DNA of 64,000 nucleotides from an uncultured beta proteobacterium (GCA_903920695.1 CAIXNB010000024.1:1-64000); one strand, 5' to 3'. Positions 8,255-17,971 are shown, numbered from the stretch's first letter. The notes: a model not told the origin generated them from the letters alone. Numbers and translations: made by a program.

Positions 8255-9292
8255 TTAAAGAATGGGGATCGGTTTAGTGATGGCTTCAAGCCCGCGCCGG
8301 GCCATGGCGACGCTGAGCGCGCCGACTTCGGCCGCGTTGGCCGCCGCCGCATTGCCGCGCGCCGCACGCGCCGCGATGCCTTCGAAAATCACGGCCCAGC
8401 GCATCAGCGCGAAAGCCCAGTGGAACGGTGTCGCCTGCGTGCTGCGGCCGGCGCAGCGGTAGTAATGCGCGAGGTAGTCGTGCTCCGAGGGAATGCCCAG
8501 CGCTTGTAGGTCCAGGCCGCGAATGCCGCCAAACTCGGCCGGCAGGGTGCGCCAGGGCACGGTGTTGAAAGCCACATCGGCCAGCGGGTGGCCGAGCGTC
8601 GAGAGTTCCCAATCGAGCACGGCCACGACGCGCGGCTCGCTCGGATGGAACATCAGGTTGTTGAGCTTGAAGTCGCCATGCGCGAGCGTCGTTTCGTCAT
8701 CATCGGGCATGTGCGCGCCAAGCCAGGCGATCAGTTCGTCAATGGCCGGGTTCTCCTGCGTCTTGGACAGGGCCCACTGCTGTTGCCAGCGCCGCAACTG
8801 ACGCGGGAAGAACTGCCCGGGCTTGCCGAAGTCGCCTAAGCCGACGCTGCGCCAGTCAACCCGGTGCAACTGCGCCATGGTCTCGGCCATGGCCAGGTAA
8901 ATGGCGCGGCGCTCGGCTGGCGCCATGCCCGGCAAGGCGTTGTCGGCAAAGACCCGCCCCTCGACCCGCTCCATCAGGTAAAACGGCGTGCCGATGACAT
9001 CCGACTCAGCGTGATAGAGCACGGTCGGCGGCACCGGCAGTTCGCTGGCAGCCAAGGCTTTCATGACACGGTACTCGCGGTCCACCGCATGCGCCGAGGG
9101 CAGCACCTCGCCATCGGGCTTCTTGCGCAGCACCATGCGGCGCTTATCGAAATCGACGAAGAAGGTCGGATTCGATTGGCCGCCGCCAATGCGCTGCAGC
9201 CGCATCGCACCCTGCACGCCCGGCAGTTCGCGGCGCAGGAAACTTTCCAGACGCTGCGCATCGAACGCCACCGGCGTCGCTGCTTCTGTCAT
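8255..9292 (-). CDS. APH-family phosphotransferase, ACAD10/LvaA-like acyl-CoA kinase
   Basis: A 345-residue member of the aminoglycoside phosphotransferase/choline-kinase fold. Visible: [16 protein letters not shown] (nucleotide loop), MVLRKKPDG (ATP lysine), [12 protein letters not shown], the catalytic loop [15 protein letters not shown] and the metal motif [18 protein letters not shown]. This sub-branch phosphorylates the 4-hydroxyl of hydroxyacyl-CoA in ACAD10/11 and LvaAB systems; it is not an antibiotic-resistance enzyme. Its ATG shares one base with the TGA of the upstream acyl-CoA ligase (TGATG), and the ACAD10/11-type dehydrogenase follows, so ligase, kinase and dehydrogenase form a tight three-gene unit. 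Confidence 0.88.
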   Translation of the reverse strand: MTEAATPVAFDAQRLESFLRRELPGVQGAMRLQRIGGGQSNPTFFVDFDKRRMVLRKKPDGEVLPSAHAVDREYRVMKALAASELPVPPTVLYHAESDVIGTPFYLMERVEGRVFADNALPGMAPAERRAIYLAMAETMAQLHRVDWRSVGLGDFGKPGQFFPRQLRRWQQQWALSKTQENPAIDELIAWLGAHMPDDDETTLAHGDFKLNNLMFHPSEPRVVAVLDWELSTLGHPLADVAFNTVPWRTLPAEFGGIRGLDLQALGIPSEHDYLAHYYRCAGRSTQATPFHWAFALMRWAVIFEGIAARAARGNAAAANAAEVGALSVAMARRGLEAITKPIPIL

Positions 9293-10932
9293 CAACGGGT
9301 GCCAGGGAGCTGGTAATCCCGGAACTGCTGACGCAAACTGGTCTTGAGCAACTTGCCGGTTGCGGTGTGCGGCAGGCTGTCAACAAACACCACGTCGTCG
9401 GGCAGCCACCACTTGGCGATGCGCTGGCTCAGGTGCGCCAGAATTTCGCCCGGTTCAACCGCCACGCCGGGGCGTTTGACGATTAGCAGCAAGGGGCGCT
9501 CCTGCCACTTCGGATGCGCCACACCGATGACGGCGGCCTCGGCCACAGCCGGATGGGACATGGCAGCGTTCTCGACGTCAATCGACGAAATCCACTCGCC
9601 ACCCGACTTGATCACGTCCTTGGCGCGGTCCACCAGTTGCAGATAGCCATCGGGGTCGATGGTGGCGACGTCGCCGGTGGGAAAGAAACCGTCGGCATCG
9701 AGCACAGCGCCGCCTTCGTCGCGGAAGTAACCGCTGGCGATCCAGGGCCCGCGCACCAGCAGATTGCCGAAGGCCACGCCGTCCCAGGGCAGAGTGACCC
9801 CCATCGCATCGACGATCTTCAGGTCAACGCCCCAGACACCGCGCCCCTGCTTGAGCTTGATCTTGAGCAGTTCTTCGGGCGGGGTGTTGGCATGCTTGGG
9901 CAGCAGCTTGCTGATGACCCCAATCGGACTGGTTTCGGTCATGCCCCAGCCCTGCACCACTTCGGCGCCGAAGTCATTCTCGAAGCGTTCCAGCATGGCA
10001 CGCGCCACGGCCGCGCCGCCGATGCCGATGCGCTTGACACCGATTGAGCGCGGATCGATCTGTGGATTCGCGTCGAGGTACTGAAACAGCATCAGCCAGA
10101 CCGTCGGCACGCCTTGCGAGAAGGTCACGCGCTCATCATGCATCAGCGTGAAGATGCTCTGCCCGTCCAGATGCGGCCCGGGCAAGACCAGCTTGGCGCC
10201 GACCATGGCGGCGGCGTAAGGCGCACCCCAGGCATTGGCATGGAACATGGGCACGATCAGCAACAGGGTCTCACTCGAACTGATGCCAAAGGTATCGGGC
10301 GCCAGTTCCATCAGCGTGTGCAGCAGTGTCGAGCGGTGCGAATACAGCACGCCCTTGGGGTTACCGGTGGTGCCCGAGGTGTAGCACAGCGAGGACGCCG
10401 AACGCTCGTCGAACTCGGGCCAGGTGTAGTCCGTGCTCTGCGCATCGAGCAGTTCTTCGTAGCACAAGAGGTTGGGCACCTGGATGGCGGGCATGTGGGC
10501 GCGATCGGTCATGGCGATAAAAGCCTTGACCGTCTTGAGCACGGGTGCCAGCTTCTCGACCAGCGCGGCAAACGTGATGTCAAAGAACAGGATCTGGTCT
10601 TCAGCGTGGTTGACGATGTAATCGATCTGCTCCGGGAACAGACGCGGGTTGACGGTGTGCAGCACCGCGCCGCTGCCCGAGACGCCGTAGTAAAGCGCCA
10701 GGTGGCGGTGTGAATTCCAGGCCAGCGTGCCAACACGAACGCCCTGGCCGATACCCAGCGATTTCAGCGCGTTGGCCACCTGCTTGCTGCGGTCGCGCAA
10801 GGCGCCCCAGTTGGTGCGGTGCACATTGCCTTCGGGCAGGCGCGAAACAATTTCGGTGTTCGGGTGAAACGTCGCCGCGTGCTCAATCAGCGACGAGATC
10901 AACAACGGGCGGTCCTGCATTAAGCCAAGCAT
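9292..10932 (-). CDS. AMP-forming acyl-CoA ligase
   Basis: A 546-residue ANL-superfamily ligase that activates a carboxylic acid with ATP and CoA. It has [16 protein letters not shown] (phosphate loop, about residue 190), [30 protein letters not shown] and the C-terminal lysine motif [13 protein letters not shown]. Similarity by eye is to medium/long-chain and 3-methylthiopropionate (DmdB-like) ligases; the substrate is undetermined. The start is sound: AGGAGA lies seven bases before ATG 10932. It begins 99 bases after the binding-protein gene, so it may be expressed with the transporter. It supplies the CoA thioester for the kinase and dehydrogenase encoded immediately downstream. Confidence 0.92.
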   Translation of the reverse strand: MLGLMQDRPLLISSLIEHAATFHPNTEIVSRLPEGNVHRTNWGALRDRSKQVANALKSLGIGQGVRVGTLAWNSHRHLALYYGVSGSGAVLHTVNPRLFPEQIDYIVNHAEDQILFFDITFAALVEKLAPVLKTVKAFIAMTDRAHMPAIQVPNLLCYEELLDAQSTDYTWPEFDERSASSLCYTSGTTGNPKGVLYSHRSTLLHTLMELAPDTFGISSSETLLLIVPMFHANAWGAPYAAAMVGAKLVLPGPHLDGQSIFTLMHDERVTFSQGVPTVWLMLFQYLDANPQIDPRSIGVKRIGIGGAAVARAMLERFENDFGAEVVQGWGMTETSPIGVISKLLPKHANTPPEELLKIKLKQGRGVWGVDLKIVDAMGVTLPWDGVAFGNLLVRGPWIASGYFRDEGGAVLDADGFFPTGDVATIDPDGYLQLVDRAKDVIKSGGEWISSIDVENAAMSHPAVAEAAVIGVAHPKWQERPLLLIVKRPGVAVEPGEILAHLSQRIAKWWLPDDVVFVDSLPHTATGKLLKTSLRQQFRDYQLPGTR

Positions 10933-11031
10933 GCTTTGTCTCCTGGAAAAATTCTTGTTCGATGGTGTCTGGTTGCCCGGGGCCTGAAACGGCGCCCCGG
11001 GTCTTCAGAGCCAGTAGTACTAGACGCGGCT

Positions 11032-12243
11032 TTAACGGATGACTTCGTAGGCCTTGCCGTTGAAGCGCTGCAGCACCTTCTTCTCGATCGGGAAAAAGTC
11101 ATCGGCTGATGTCTGGATGTCGATGCCAGGGTAGAGCATGGGCGGCGTGAAGTGGAGGTTGGCTGCCTGCTTCATGATGTTCTCGCGCGTCAGGTTGTCA
11201 CCGGCCTGGCGCAATACCTGCGCCATGGTGGCGGCCACCGAGTAGCCGATCGAATTGAGCGAATCCTCAGGGTCGCCACCGGGGTAATACTGCTTCATCG
11301 TCGCCAGGTATTCGGCCACATCCTTGTTGCCAGCTGCTGCCGGATCAGAAGGGGTGAGCAGGTAGGTCGAAGAGATCACGCCGACGGCGTTCTCGAAACC
11401 AGCGGGCTTGAGCACGGCACTGGCCGACTGTGAAACGCTGACCAGATACTGGGTTGGCTTCCAGCCGATCTCGGCCGATTTCTTGATCGCCTGGGCCGCA
11501 AACTTCGGCGTCGTCATGATCACGAACACATCAGCGCCAGAAGCCTTGAAACTCACCATCTGGCTGTCGATGGTGGGGTCGGTCACTTCGTGTGTCAGGT
11601 GCTGCACGATCATGTGCTTGCCTTTTTCGCCCAGTCCATCGCTCAGGCCCTTCATGTAGTCCTTGCCGAAATCATCGTTCTGCATCAGCACGGCGATCTT
11701 GGCATTGGGCTTGGTGGCCATGATATGGCGCGCATAGAGCTGCCCTTCAGCCTGGTAGGTCGGCTGCCAGCCCATGGTCCAGGGAAAGGCCTTGGGATCA
11801 CCGAAGCGCGTGGCACCGGTGTTGACGAACAACTGCGGAATCTTCTTGGCATTGAGGTAGCGCTGCACCGCCATGTTGTGCGAGGTGCCAAGCGAGGCGA
11901 ACATCAGCAGCACCTCGTCCTGCTCGACCAGCTTGCGCGTCTGCTCGACCGAGATCGCCGGGTTGTAGGCGTCGTCGGCCGTGATGAAGTTGATCTTGCG
12001 CCCGTTGATGCCGCCGCTGGCGTTGAGTTTGGCGAAATAAGCGGCCATGGCCTTGCCGCATGAACCATAGGCCGAGGCCGGGCCGGAATAAGGCGTCAGG
12101 TTACCGAGTTTGATTTCGGTGTCGCTGGCGCCGGTGTCATACTTTTTTTGCGCCTGCGCCGCCAATGGCAGGCTGACCGCCAACAACAGACCAAGGCCGA
12201 GCTTGAAAGAGCGCCGCAGACCGGCATCGAATAATTTGACCAT
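11032..12243 (-). CDS. LIV-type ABC transporter periplasmic substrate-binding protein
   Basis: A 403-residue periplasmic binding protein of the leucine/amide-binding class. It has a clear signal peptide (about residues 1-29, LLLAVSLPLAAQA then Q), followed by the family's opening EIKLGNLTPYSGPASAYG, GGINGRKINFITADDAYNP and the hinge-type segments. ATG 12243 with GGAGA six bases before it is preferred over longer in-frame starts. It is transcribed after the permease genes, but its own 134-base leader contains one copy of the 16-bp operator at 12339-12354, so it probably also has its own promoter. Given its acyl-CoA neighbours the ligand is likely a carboxylate rather than branched-chain amino acids. 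Confidence 0.92.
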   Translation of the reverse strand: MVKLFDAGLRRSFKLGLGLLLAVSLPLAAQAQKKYDTGASDTEIKLGNLTPYSGPASAYGSCGKAMAAYFAKLNASGGINGRKINFITADDAYNPAISVEQTRKLVEQDEVLLMFASLGTSHNMAVQRYLNAKKIPQLFVNTGATRFGDPKAFPWTMGWQPTYQAEGQLYARHIMATKPNAKIAVLMQNDDFGKDYMKGLSDGLGEKGKHMIVQHLTHEVTDPTIDSQMVSFKASGADVFVIMTTPKFAAQAIKKSAEIGWKPTQYLVSVSQSASAVLKPAGFENAVGVISSTYLLTPSDPAAAGNKDVAEYLATMKQYYPGGDPEDSLNSIGYSVAATMAQVLRQAGDNLTRENIMKQAANLHFTPPMLYPGIDIQTSADDFFPIEKKVLQRFNGKAYEVIR

Positions 12244-12338
12244 GGGTATCTCCAATAATTTATGAATCGCACAACGCACCGCGGCTGCAACATTCAGCAA
12301 GCCCGTGGCAATGGTAGGCAGGGGCGAACGCCGCAGCA

Positions 12339-12354
12339 TCGTCGGAACTGACGA
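12339..12354 (-). promoter_or_regulatory. Putative MalT-like regulator operator, site A
   Basis: Read in the direction of the binding-protein gene this is TCGTCAGTTCCGACGA: five-base inverted arms TCGTC/GACGA around a six-base centre with TTC. The centre lies about 103 bases before the start codon at 12243. It is one of six matching sites in the window, all in the same orientation relative to an acyl-CoA gene. Confidence 0.7.
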
Positions 12355-12377
12355 ATTTGGCGCGCTGGAGTTGGGCT

Positions 12378-13403
12378 TCAGCCGCTACGCTCGCTGCGGC
12401 GCAGCCTGATCTTGCGCAGCAGACCCATGACACCGCCGGGCATGGCAAACATGATGGCGATCAGCACCACGCCGTAAACCGCCCAGGGCGCCGCCTTGGA
12501 AACCTTTTCTGCCATGGTCGGAACAAACATGATGAACAGCGCGCCGAAGAATGCGCCCCATAGCGTGCCAACACCGCCAACCACAATCCCGACCAGCAGC
12601 GAGATCGACAGGAACAGCGTGAACGAATCGGGTGAAACAAACTGCACGGCAATCGCCGACAGCGCGCCACCAACGCCGGTGTAGGCGGCAGAGACGCCAA
12701 AGCTCATCGACTTGTAATGGCGGTTGTCAACGCCCATGGCCTCAGCCGCCATGGCGTGATCACGAATGGCGCGCATGGCGCGGCCGCTGCCGCTTTGCAA
12801 CAGGTTGTGCGCGATGACAAACATCACGACCGCAACCGCGAGCGCGAACAGGTAAAGCCACTGGTCGCCCGTCAAGGGCAGGCCAAAAGGCGCGTCGGGC
12901 TTCATCAGCACGATGCCCTGGACACCGCCGGTCCAGACTTCCAGATGCTTGTACTTCAACAACTGCGGCATGGCCACACCCAGCGCAAAGGTAGCCAGTG
13001 CCAGGTACAGGCCTTCGAGCTTCAGGGCCGGGCGCCCAAACAGGTAGCCAACGATCAGGCAGAACACAGCGGCAGCCGGCACCGTGGCCCAATAGGGCGC
13101 GCCAGCGTGCTCCATGAGGATGGCGGCGACGTAGGCGCCCAGGGCAAAGAAGGCGCCGTGCCCGAGTGAAATCTGGCCGTTGTAGCCGGTCAGGATGTTC
13201 AAACCGAGCAGGGCAATCGCATACGCCAGCACCATGGTGGCCTGAAACAAATGGTAGCCCTTGGCGACGAAGGCCAGGCCCACCGCCAGCGCCAGCAACA
13301 GCACAAGCCAGCGCCATGTCAGGCCGGCGGCGCTGCCCTTTACCCTTGACGCGGTGAGGCCCGCTGTGAGCGGGGAAAGTGTTGTTTTAGTTGGCTGCGT
13401 CAT
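12378..13403 (-). CDS. LIV-type ABC transporter permease, LivM-like
   Basis: A 341-residue inner-membrane permease with about nine hydrophobic segments. The central loop reads LNILTGYNGQISLGHGAFFALGAY, the hallmark of LivM-type subunits, and AIRDHAMAAEAMGVDNRHYK matches the cytoplasmic EAA-like coupling loop. It begins three bases after the end of the LivH-like gene, and with it would form the translocation pore. The C-terminus is basic (RKIRLRRSERSG). Confidence 0.93.
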   Translation of the reverse strand: MTQPTKTTLSPLTAGLTASRVKGSAAGLTWRWLVLLLALAVGLAFVAKGYHLFQATMVLAYAIALLGLNILTGYNGQISLGHGAFFALGAYVAAILMEHAGAPYWATVPAAAVFCLIVGYLFGRPALKLEGLYLALATFALGVAMPQLLKYKHLEVWTGGVQGIVLMKPDAPFGLPLTGDQWLYLFALAVAVVMFVIAHNLLQSGSGRAMRAIRDHAMAAEAMGVDNRHYKSMSFGVSAAYTGVGGALSAIAVQFVSPDSFTLFLSISLLVGIVVGGVGTLWGAFFGALFIMFVPTMAEKVSKAAPWAVYGVVLIAIMFAMPGGVMGLLRKIRLRRSERSG

Positions 13404-13406
13404 GGT

Positions 13407-14279
13407 TCAAACCCGGGTAACAATTTTTCGGCCGAGCAGTCCGGACGGGCGCACGATCAGCACGCCGACGATCAGCACCAGGGCCACCGAGAGCTTGAGT
13501 TCAGTGCCAACCACATAGGTGCCGATCAGGTTCTCCAGAACACCGACGATGAAGCCGCCGAGCACAGCGCCAGCGGGATTGTCAATGCCACCGATCAAGG
13601 CGCCGGCAAAGGCGTAGATCAGCACACCGGTCATCATGTTCGGGTCCAGAAACACCACCGGTGCCACCATCATGCCGGCCACGGCGCCAATCGCGCCGGC
13701 CAGTCCCCAGCCCAGCATCAGCATGCGCCCGACATTGATGCCCACCAAGCGCGAAGACGGCGCGTTCTGCGCCGCCGCCCGCAGCGCCAGGCCGATTGGC
13801 GTGAAGCTGAAGAAAGAAAACAGCAAGGCAACCATGATCAGGGCCACGACGATGGCGCCGACCTGATGCGCCGACATCAGCTCCGAGCCATACCAGGCGT
13901 TGGCCGGAAACGGGCTCGGGAACGACTTGATGGTGAAGCCAAACAACCAGCCGGCCAGGCTGTGGAAGATCACCAGCAGGCCGATGAAGACCACCACGAC
14001 GGAGAGTTCCGGCGCGTTGTGCATGGGCCGGATCACGGCAAATTCAATCACCATCGAAATCACAAACGAGATCAACACGGTGAGCGCAAAAGCGCCCCAG
14101 TAGGGCAGGCCGGCCTCGATCAGGGCCCAGGCGACAAAGGTCGAGAACATCGCCATTTCGCCCTGCGCAAAATTGATGTGGTGCGTGGCCTGGTAAATCA
14201 TCACCAGTGCCAGGGCCACGCTGGCATAAATGCCTCCGGTGGCCAGGCCAGCAACCAGTTGATGCAGAAATTCACTCAT
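13407..14279 (-). CDS. LIV-type ABC transporter permease, LivH-like
   Basis: A 290-residue permease with about eight membrane segments. ATHHINFAQGEMAMFSTFVAW near residue 30 is the LivH-family signature, and RAAAQNAPSSRLVGINVGRM is the cytoplasmic ATPase-docking loop. Only eleven bases separate it from the LivF-like ATPase and three from LivM, so the four transporter genes are one transcript. Confidence 0.93.
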   Translation of the reverse strand: MSEFLHQLVAGLATGGIYASVALALVMIYQATHHINFAQGEMAMFSTFVAWALIEAGLPYWGAFALTVLISFVISMVIEFAVIRPMHNAPELSVVVVFIGLLVIFHSLAGWLFGFTIKSFPSPFPANAWYGSELMSAHQVGAIVVALIMVALLFSFFSFTPIGLALRAAAQNAPSSRLVGINVGRMLMLGWGLAGAIGAVAGMMVAPVVFLDPNMMTGVLIYAFAGALIGGIDNPAGAVLGGFIVGVLENLIGTYVVGTELKLSVALVLIVGVLIVRPSGLLGRKIVTRV

Positions 14280-14290
14280 CGATTCAACTC

Positions 14291-15007
14291 CTAATCGCCA
14301 AGGTAGGCGCGACGCACGGCATCGTTGTTGCGCATATCGGCGGCCGAGCCCGACAGCACAACCCGACCGGTCTCCAGCAGGTAGGCCGTATCAGCCAGAT
14401 CGAGCGCTAGGCGCGCGTTCTGCTCGACCAGCAGGATGGAGACACCTTCCTCCTGGTTGATGCGGCGCATGATGCTAAAGATGTCCTTGACCACCAGCGG
14501 CGCCAGACCAAACGAAGGCTCGTCGAGCAATAACAGGCGCGGGCGCCCCATCAGCGCGCGCCCGATTGCCAGCATCTGCTGCTCGCCGCCCGATAGCGTG
14601 CCGGCCTGTTGCCGGCTGCGCTCGGCCAGACGCGGGAAGTAGCCGTAGATGCGCGCCAGGTCCTGCTCGGCGCCAGTGCGGCTGCTGCGTGAATAGACGC
14701 CCAGGCGCAGGTTCTCCTCGGTGGTCAGCCCCAGGAAAGTGCCACGCCCATCGGGCACATGGCCAACGCCGAGACGCGCGATCTGCTCGGTTGACAAGCC
14801 GTCAATCCGGGTGCCAGCCAGGCTCACGCTGCCGCTGGTCTGCACCATCAGGCGGCACAGGGCGCGCAAGGTCGTGGTCTTGCCGGCGCCGTTGGCCCCG
14901 AGCAGGGTGGTGACCTTGCCCTCGTCAACATCGAGGTCAATGCCATGCAGTACGCGCGTATTGCCATAGCGTGCATGCAAGCCTCTGGCTTCGAGCAGAA
15001 GGCTCAT
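14291..15007 (-). CDS. LIV-type ABC transporter ATPase, LivF-like
   Basis: A 238-residue ABC ATPase. Walker A is LLGANGAGKTTT, the signature is LSGGEQQML, Walker B is RLLLLDEPSFGL, and the H-loop region reads SILLVEQNARLAL; VEQN is typical of LivF. It overlaps the LivG stop by four bases (ATGA), implying translational coupling and a LivF-LivG heterodimer energising the permeases. Confidence 0.94.
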   Translation of the reverse strand: MSLLLEARGLHARYGNTRVLHGIDLDVDEGKVTTLLGANGAGKTTTLRALCRLMVQTSGSVSLAGTRIDGLSTEQIARLGVGHVPDGRGTFLGLTTEENLRLGVYSRSSRTGAEQDLARIYGYFPRLAERSRQQAGTLSGGEQQMLAIGRALMGRPRLLLLDEPSFGLAPLVVKDIFSIMRRINQEEGVSILLVEQNARLALDLADTAYLLETGRVVLSGSAADMRNNDAVRRAYLGD

Positions 15008-15810
15008 TGGGCTTTCTCCTCAACTTCGCCGAGGTAGGCGCGAATCACCTCGGGGTGCTGACGCACCTCGGCCGGCGTGCCTTCGGCGATCTTCTTGCCA
15101 AAATTGAGCGCCACCACGCGGTCCGAAATGCCCATCACCAAACCCATGTGGTGCTCCACCAGCAGCACCGTGACCTGCAAGCGGTCACGGATATCGCGAA
15201 TCAAATCGCCCAGGCTTTCGAGCTCCTCATGGTTCAGACCGCAGGCCGGCTCGTCGAGCAGCAGCAACTGCGGCTCCGAAGCCAGCGCGCGCGCCAGTTC
15301 AACGCGCTTTTGCATGCCAAAGGGCAGATCGGCGACGACGCGCTCGGCGAACTGCGTCAGCTTCAGAAAATCCATCAGGTCATCGGCACGCCCCTGGGCT
15401 GCGGCCTCAATGCGCGCCGCGCCGGGCAGGCGAAACGCATTGCGCAGAAAGCCCGCATGGTGTCGGCTGTGACTGCCCAGCAGCACGTTCTCGCGCACCG
15501 TCATCGTGCGAAACAATGCCAGGTTCTGGAAGGTGCGGCCGATCCCGATTTCAGCGATGCGGTGCCGCCGCAGCGCGCGCAGTTTGTGGCCATTGAACGC
15601 GATGCTGCCGCTGTCGCACTCGTAGAGGCGCGACAGGCAATTGAACAGCGTGCTCTTGCCGGCACCATTGGGCCCGATCAGCGCGCAGATCTCTCCGGCT
15701 CGCACGTCGAAAGACACATTGCTCAGCGCCAGGATGCCGCCAAAGCGCACCGTCACAGCGTCCACCTGGAGCAGCGCGCCCGTGCCGCTGTCACTCTGTT
15801 CATTTGCCAT
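15004..15810 (-). CDS. LIV-type ABC transporter ATPase, LivG-like
   Basis: A 268-residue ABC ATPase. Walker A is [14 protein letters not shown], Walker B is [13 protein letters not shown], and the H-loop [16 protein letters not shown] is typical of LivG, as is [11 protein letters not shown]. The signature position reads [13 protein letters not shown] rather than LSGGQ, as is usual in LivG. ATG 15810 was preferred to an upstream start that adds an arginine/histidine-rich stretch. It begins 17 bases after the thiolase stop, placing uptake and thiolysis on one messenger. Confidence 0.93.
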   Translation of the reverse strand: MANEQSDSGTGALLQVDAVTVRFGGILALSNVSFDVRAGEICALIGPNGAGKSTLFNCLSRLYECDSGSIAFNGHKLRALRRHRIAEIGIGRTFQNLALFRTMTVRENVLLGSHSRHHAGFLRNAFRLPGAARIEAAAQGRADDLMDFLKLTQFAERVVADLPFGMQKRVELARALASEPQLLLLDEPACGLNHEELESLGDLIRDIRDRLQVTVLLVEHHMGLVMGISDRVVALNFGKKIAEGTPAEVRQHPEVIRAYLGEVEEKAQ

Positions 15811-15827
15811 GGCCGACTGTTCTAGGA

Positions 15828-17006
15828 TTAGAGACGTTCGATGATGGTGACGTTGGCCATGCCGCCGCCTTCGCACATGGTCTGCAAACCGTAGCGCTTG
15901 CCGCGTTGCGCCAGCGCGTTGATCAAGGTGGTCATGAGTTTGGTGCCGGAAGCGCCGAGCGGATGGCCTAAGGCAATGGCGCCGCCGTTGACGTTGAGTC
16001 GGTCTGGATCGGCGCCCAGCGCCTTGAGCCAGGCCAGCGGCACGGAAGCGAAAGCCTCGTTGACTTCGTAGAGGTCGATGTCGTCGATGGTGAGGCCGGC
16101 TTTCTTCAGTGCACGCTCGGTGGCGGGAATAGGTGCTTCGAGCATGATCACCGGGTCGTGGCCCAGCACCGACATGTGGTGGATGCGCGCCAGCGGCTTG
16201 ACGCCAAGCAGCTTGAGGCCGCGTTCACTCACGACCATGACGCCGGTCGCGCCGTCGCAGACCTGGCTGGCGTTGGCAGCGGTGACAACGCCCCCTTCCT
16301 GCAGCAGCTTGACGTTCTGGATGCCCTGCAAGGTGGCTTCGAAACGGATGCCCTCATCGACCGTGTGCAGCTCGCTCGTGTCTACCCCATCGGCCGAGCG
16401 CACTGCGACCGGCAGGATTTCGGCCTTGAAGGCGCCGCCTTCGGTGGCTGCCTTGGCGCGCTGATGGCTTAGCAGCGCGAAGCGGTCAAGCTCGTCCTTG
16501 CTCAGGCCAAATTTCTTGGCCATCATCTCGGCGCCGGCGAACTGGCTGAACACCCCGTTGTTGTAACGCTGGTTGATGCCCGCGCTCTGGTAGAAGCCCA
16601 GGCCGGCCTTTTGCGCCAGCGAGCTCGGGCTGAACATGGGCACGCGCGTCATGGACTCGACACCAGCTGCGATCACGATGTCCATGCAGCCCGACATCAC
16701 CGCCTGCGCGGCAAAGTGCACCGCCTGCTGGGATGAGCCGCACTGACGGTCGATTGAGGTGCCGGGCACGGAGTCGGGCAGGCGCGAGGCCATGATGGCA
16801 TTGCGCGCGACGTTGGTCGACTGCTCGCCGACCTGACTGACGCAACCCATGAAAACATCTTCGACCAAAGCGGGATCGACGCCGGAGCGATCCAGCAGTT
16901 CATTGAGCACCTGGGCCGCCAGGTCAACCGGGTGCCAGCCGGCCAGGCGGCCGCCGCGACGACCGCCAGCGGTACGGGTGGCGGCAACGATAAATGCTTC
17001 AGACAT
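15828..17006 (-). CDS. Acetyl-CoA acyltransferase (thiolase)
   Basis: A 392-residue thiolase, the last step of beta-oxidation: CoA-dependent cleavage of 3-ketoacyl-CoA. The nucleophile Cys lies in [20 protein letters not shown] (about residue 88), the [16 protein letters not shown] segment carries the family Asn-Glu-Ala-Phe, [14 protein letters not shown] holds the active-site His, and the C-terminal [17 protein letters not shown] holds the second Cys. ATG 17006 has GGAG upstream; the longer frame adds unrelated sequence containing the operator. It heads the leftward operon, with operator site B1 about 75 bases upstream. Confidence 0.94.
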   Translation of the reverse strand: MSEAFIVAATRTAGGRRGGRLAGWHPVDLAAQVLNELLDRSGVDPALVEDVFMGCVSQVGEQSTNVARNAIMASRLPDSVPGTSIDRQCGSSQQAVHFAAQAVMSGCMDIVIAAGVESMTRVPMFSPSSLAQKAGLGFYQSAGINQRYNNGVFSQFAGAEMMAKKFGLSKDELDRFALLSHQRAKAATEGGAFKAEILPVAVRSADGVDTSELHTVDEGIRFEATLQGIQNVKLLQEGGVVTAANASQVCDGATGVMVVSERGLKLLGVKPLARIHHMSVLGHDPVIMLEAPIPATERALKKAGLTIDDIDLYEVNEAFASVPLAWLKALGADPDRLNVNGGAIALGHPLGASGTKLMTTLINALAQRGKRYGLQTMCEGGGMANVTIIERL

Positions 17007-17073
17007 GATGGGGCTCCGTGAATCAGTTAATGGGTTTGTGGCTGAATTCTGTCCGCCCGGAGCCTGCGCAGCG

Positions 17074-17089
17074 TCGTCGGAACGGACGA
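17074..17089 (-). promoter_or_regulatory. Putative MalT-like regulator operator, site B1
   Basis: Read toward the thiolase gene: TCGTCCGTTCCGACGA. Its centre is about 75 bases before the thiolase ATG. The adjacent flank (AATTT on the plus strand) is shared with site A. Its centre is 51 bases, about five helical turns, from site B2, which faces the other way. Confidence 0.72.
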
Positions 17090-17124
17090 ATTTAGAACCG
17101 TCTGGCGCGCCTGCGACACCGAAT

Positions 17125-17140
17125 CCGTCGCTTTCGACGA
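17125..17140 (+). promoter_or_regulatory. Putative MalT-like regulator operator, site B2
   Basis: Reads CCGTCGCTTTCGACGA toward the enoyl-CoA hydratase; its centre is about 65 bases before that gene's ATG at 17198. It is the only one of the six sites that points rightward, matching the only rightward acyl-CoA unit among those with a site. Confidence 0.65.
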
Positions 17141-17197
17141 TCCGGCGCACGCCGACCGGCGTCATACTGCCCTTCTGTGCTGCCAACCGGAATCGCC

Positions 17198-17971
17198 ATG
17201 GACGAAAACCTTTTGCTGATCGAACGCCCGCAAGCCGGTTGCGTCTGCCTCACCCTTAACCGGCCGCAGGCCCTGAACGCCCTGAACGGCGCGCTGCGCG
17301 TGGCCCTGGTACAAGCACTCGACACGCTGGCGCAGGACGCCAGCGTGCGCGTGCTGGTGTTGACCGGAGCCGGGCGCGCCTTCTGCGCCGGGCTCGACCT
17401 GAAGGAGCTCGGCCAGCAGGGGCTGGCAGCACGCAGCCCGGAGCGCGATCCGGTGGCCGCGCTCGCACGTTTTCCGCATCCGGTGATTGGCGCCATCAAC
17501 GGCGCCGCGGTGACCGGCGGCTTCGAGTTGGCGCTGGCCTGCGACGTCTTGCTGGCCTCCAGTAGCGCACGTTTTGCCGACACCCACGCCCGCATCGGCG
17601 TGATGCCGGGCTGGGGCTTGTCGCAAAAACTCGGCCGGTTGATCGGTGTCTCACGCGCCAAGGAGATGGCTTTCAGTGGCAATTTTCTTGACGCCCAGAG
17701 CGCCGAGCGCTGGGGCCTGGTCAACCGGGTGCTGGCGCCAGAGGCCTTGTTACCGGCAGCGCTGGCGCTGGCAGCGGACATGGCCAGCGCGCTGCCGGAG
17801 ATGGTTAGCGCCTACAAGCGGCTGATCGACGACGGCCTGCGCCTGCCGCTGGGCGAGGCGCTGGCGCTGGAAGCACAGCGCTCGCGCGAATGGGCAGCGA
17901 CACTGACCCCCGAAACCCTGGCGGCGCGGCGCGACAGCGTGCAGCAGCGCGGCCGCGCGCAGCAGGACTGA
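17198..17971 (+). CDS. Enoyl-CoA hydratase
   Basis: A 257-residue crotonase-fold protein. It has LTLNRPQALNALNGALR, the oxyanion/CoA loop GAGRAFCAGLDLKELG, NGAAVTGGFELALACDVLLAS and ARIGVMPGWGLSQKLGRLIG. The position that carries the first catalytic Glu in mitochondrial hydratase reads NGAAVTGGFELAL, where the E is retained, but the second site reads GVMPGWG instead of GxxPxxG with Glu, so the exact reaction (hydratase or isomerase) is uncertain. ATG 17198 is chosen; an in-frame GTG upstream adds only seven residues. It is divergent from the thiolase and is followed by an acyl-CoA dehydrogenase. Confidence 0.9.
   Translation: MDENLLLIERPQAGCVCLTLNRPQALNALNGALRVALVQALDTLAQDASVRVLVLTGAGRAFCAGLDLKELGQQGLAARSPERDPVAALARFPHPVIGAINGAAVTGGFELALACDVLLASSSARFADTHARIGVMPGWGLSQKLGRLIGVSRAKEMAFSGNFLDAQSAERWGLVNRVLAPEALLPAALALAADMASALPEMVSAYKRLIDDGLRLPLGEALALEAQRSREWAATLTPETLAARRDSVQQRGRAQQD

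Noticed and set aside
6973-8277. Long plus-strand open frame (434 codons) opposite the ACAD10/11-type gene
   Set aside because: His/Arg/Gln-rich antisense translation without motifs, fully overlapping a convincing dehydrogenase; a by-product of high GC.
8255-9292. Aminoglycoside-resistance phosphotransferase
   Set aside because: The fold is shared, but the gene belongs to the acyl-CoA kinase branch and is locked between a ligase and an ACAD10/11-type dehydrogenase.
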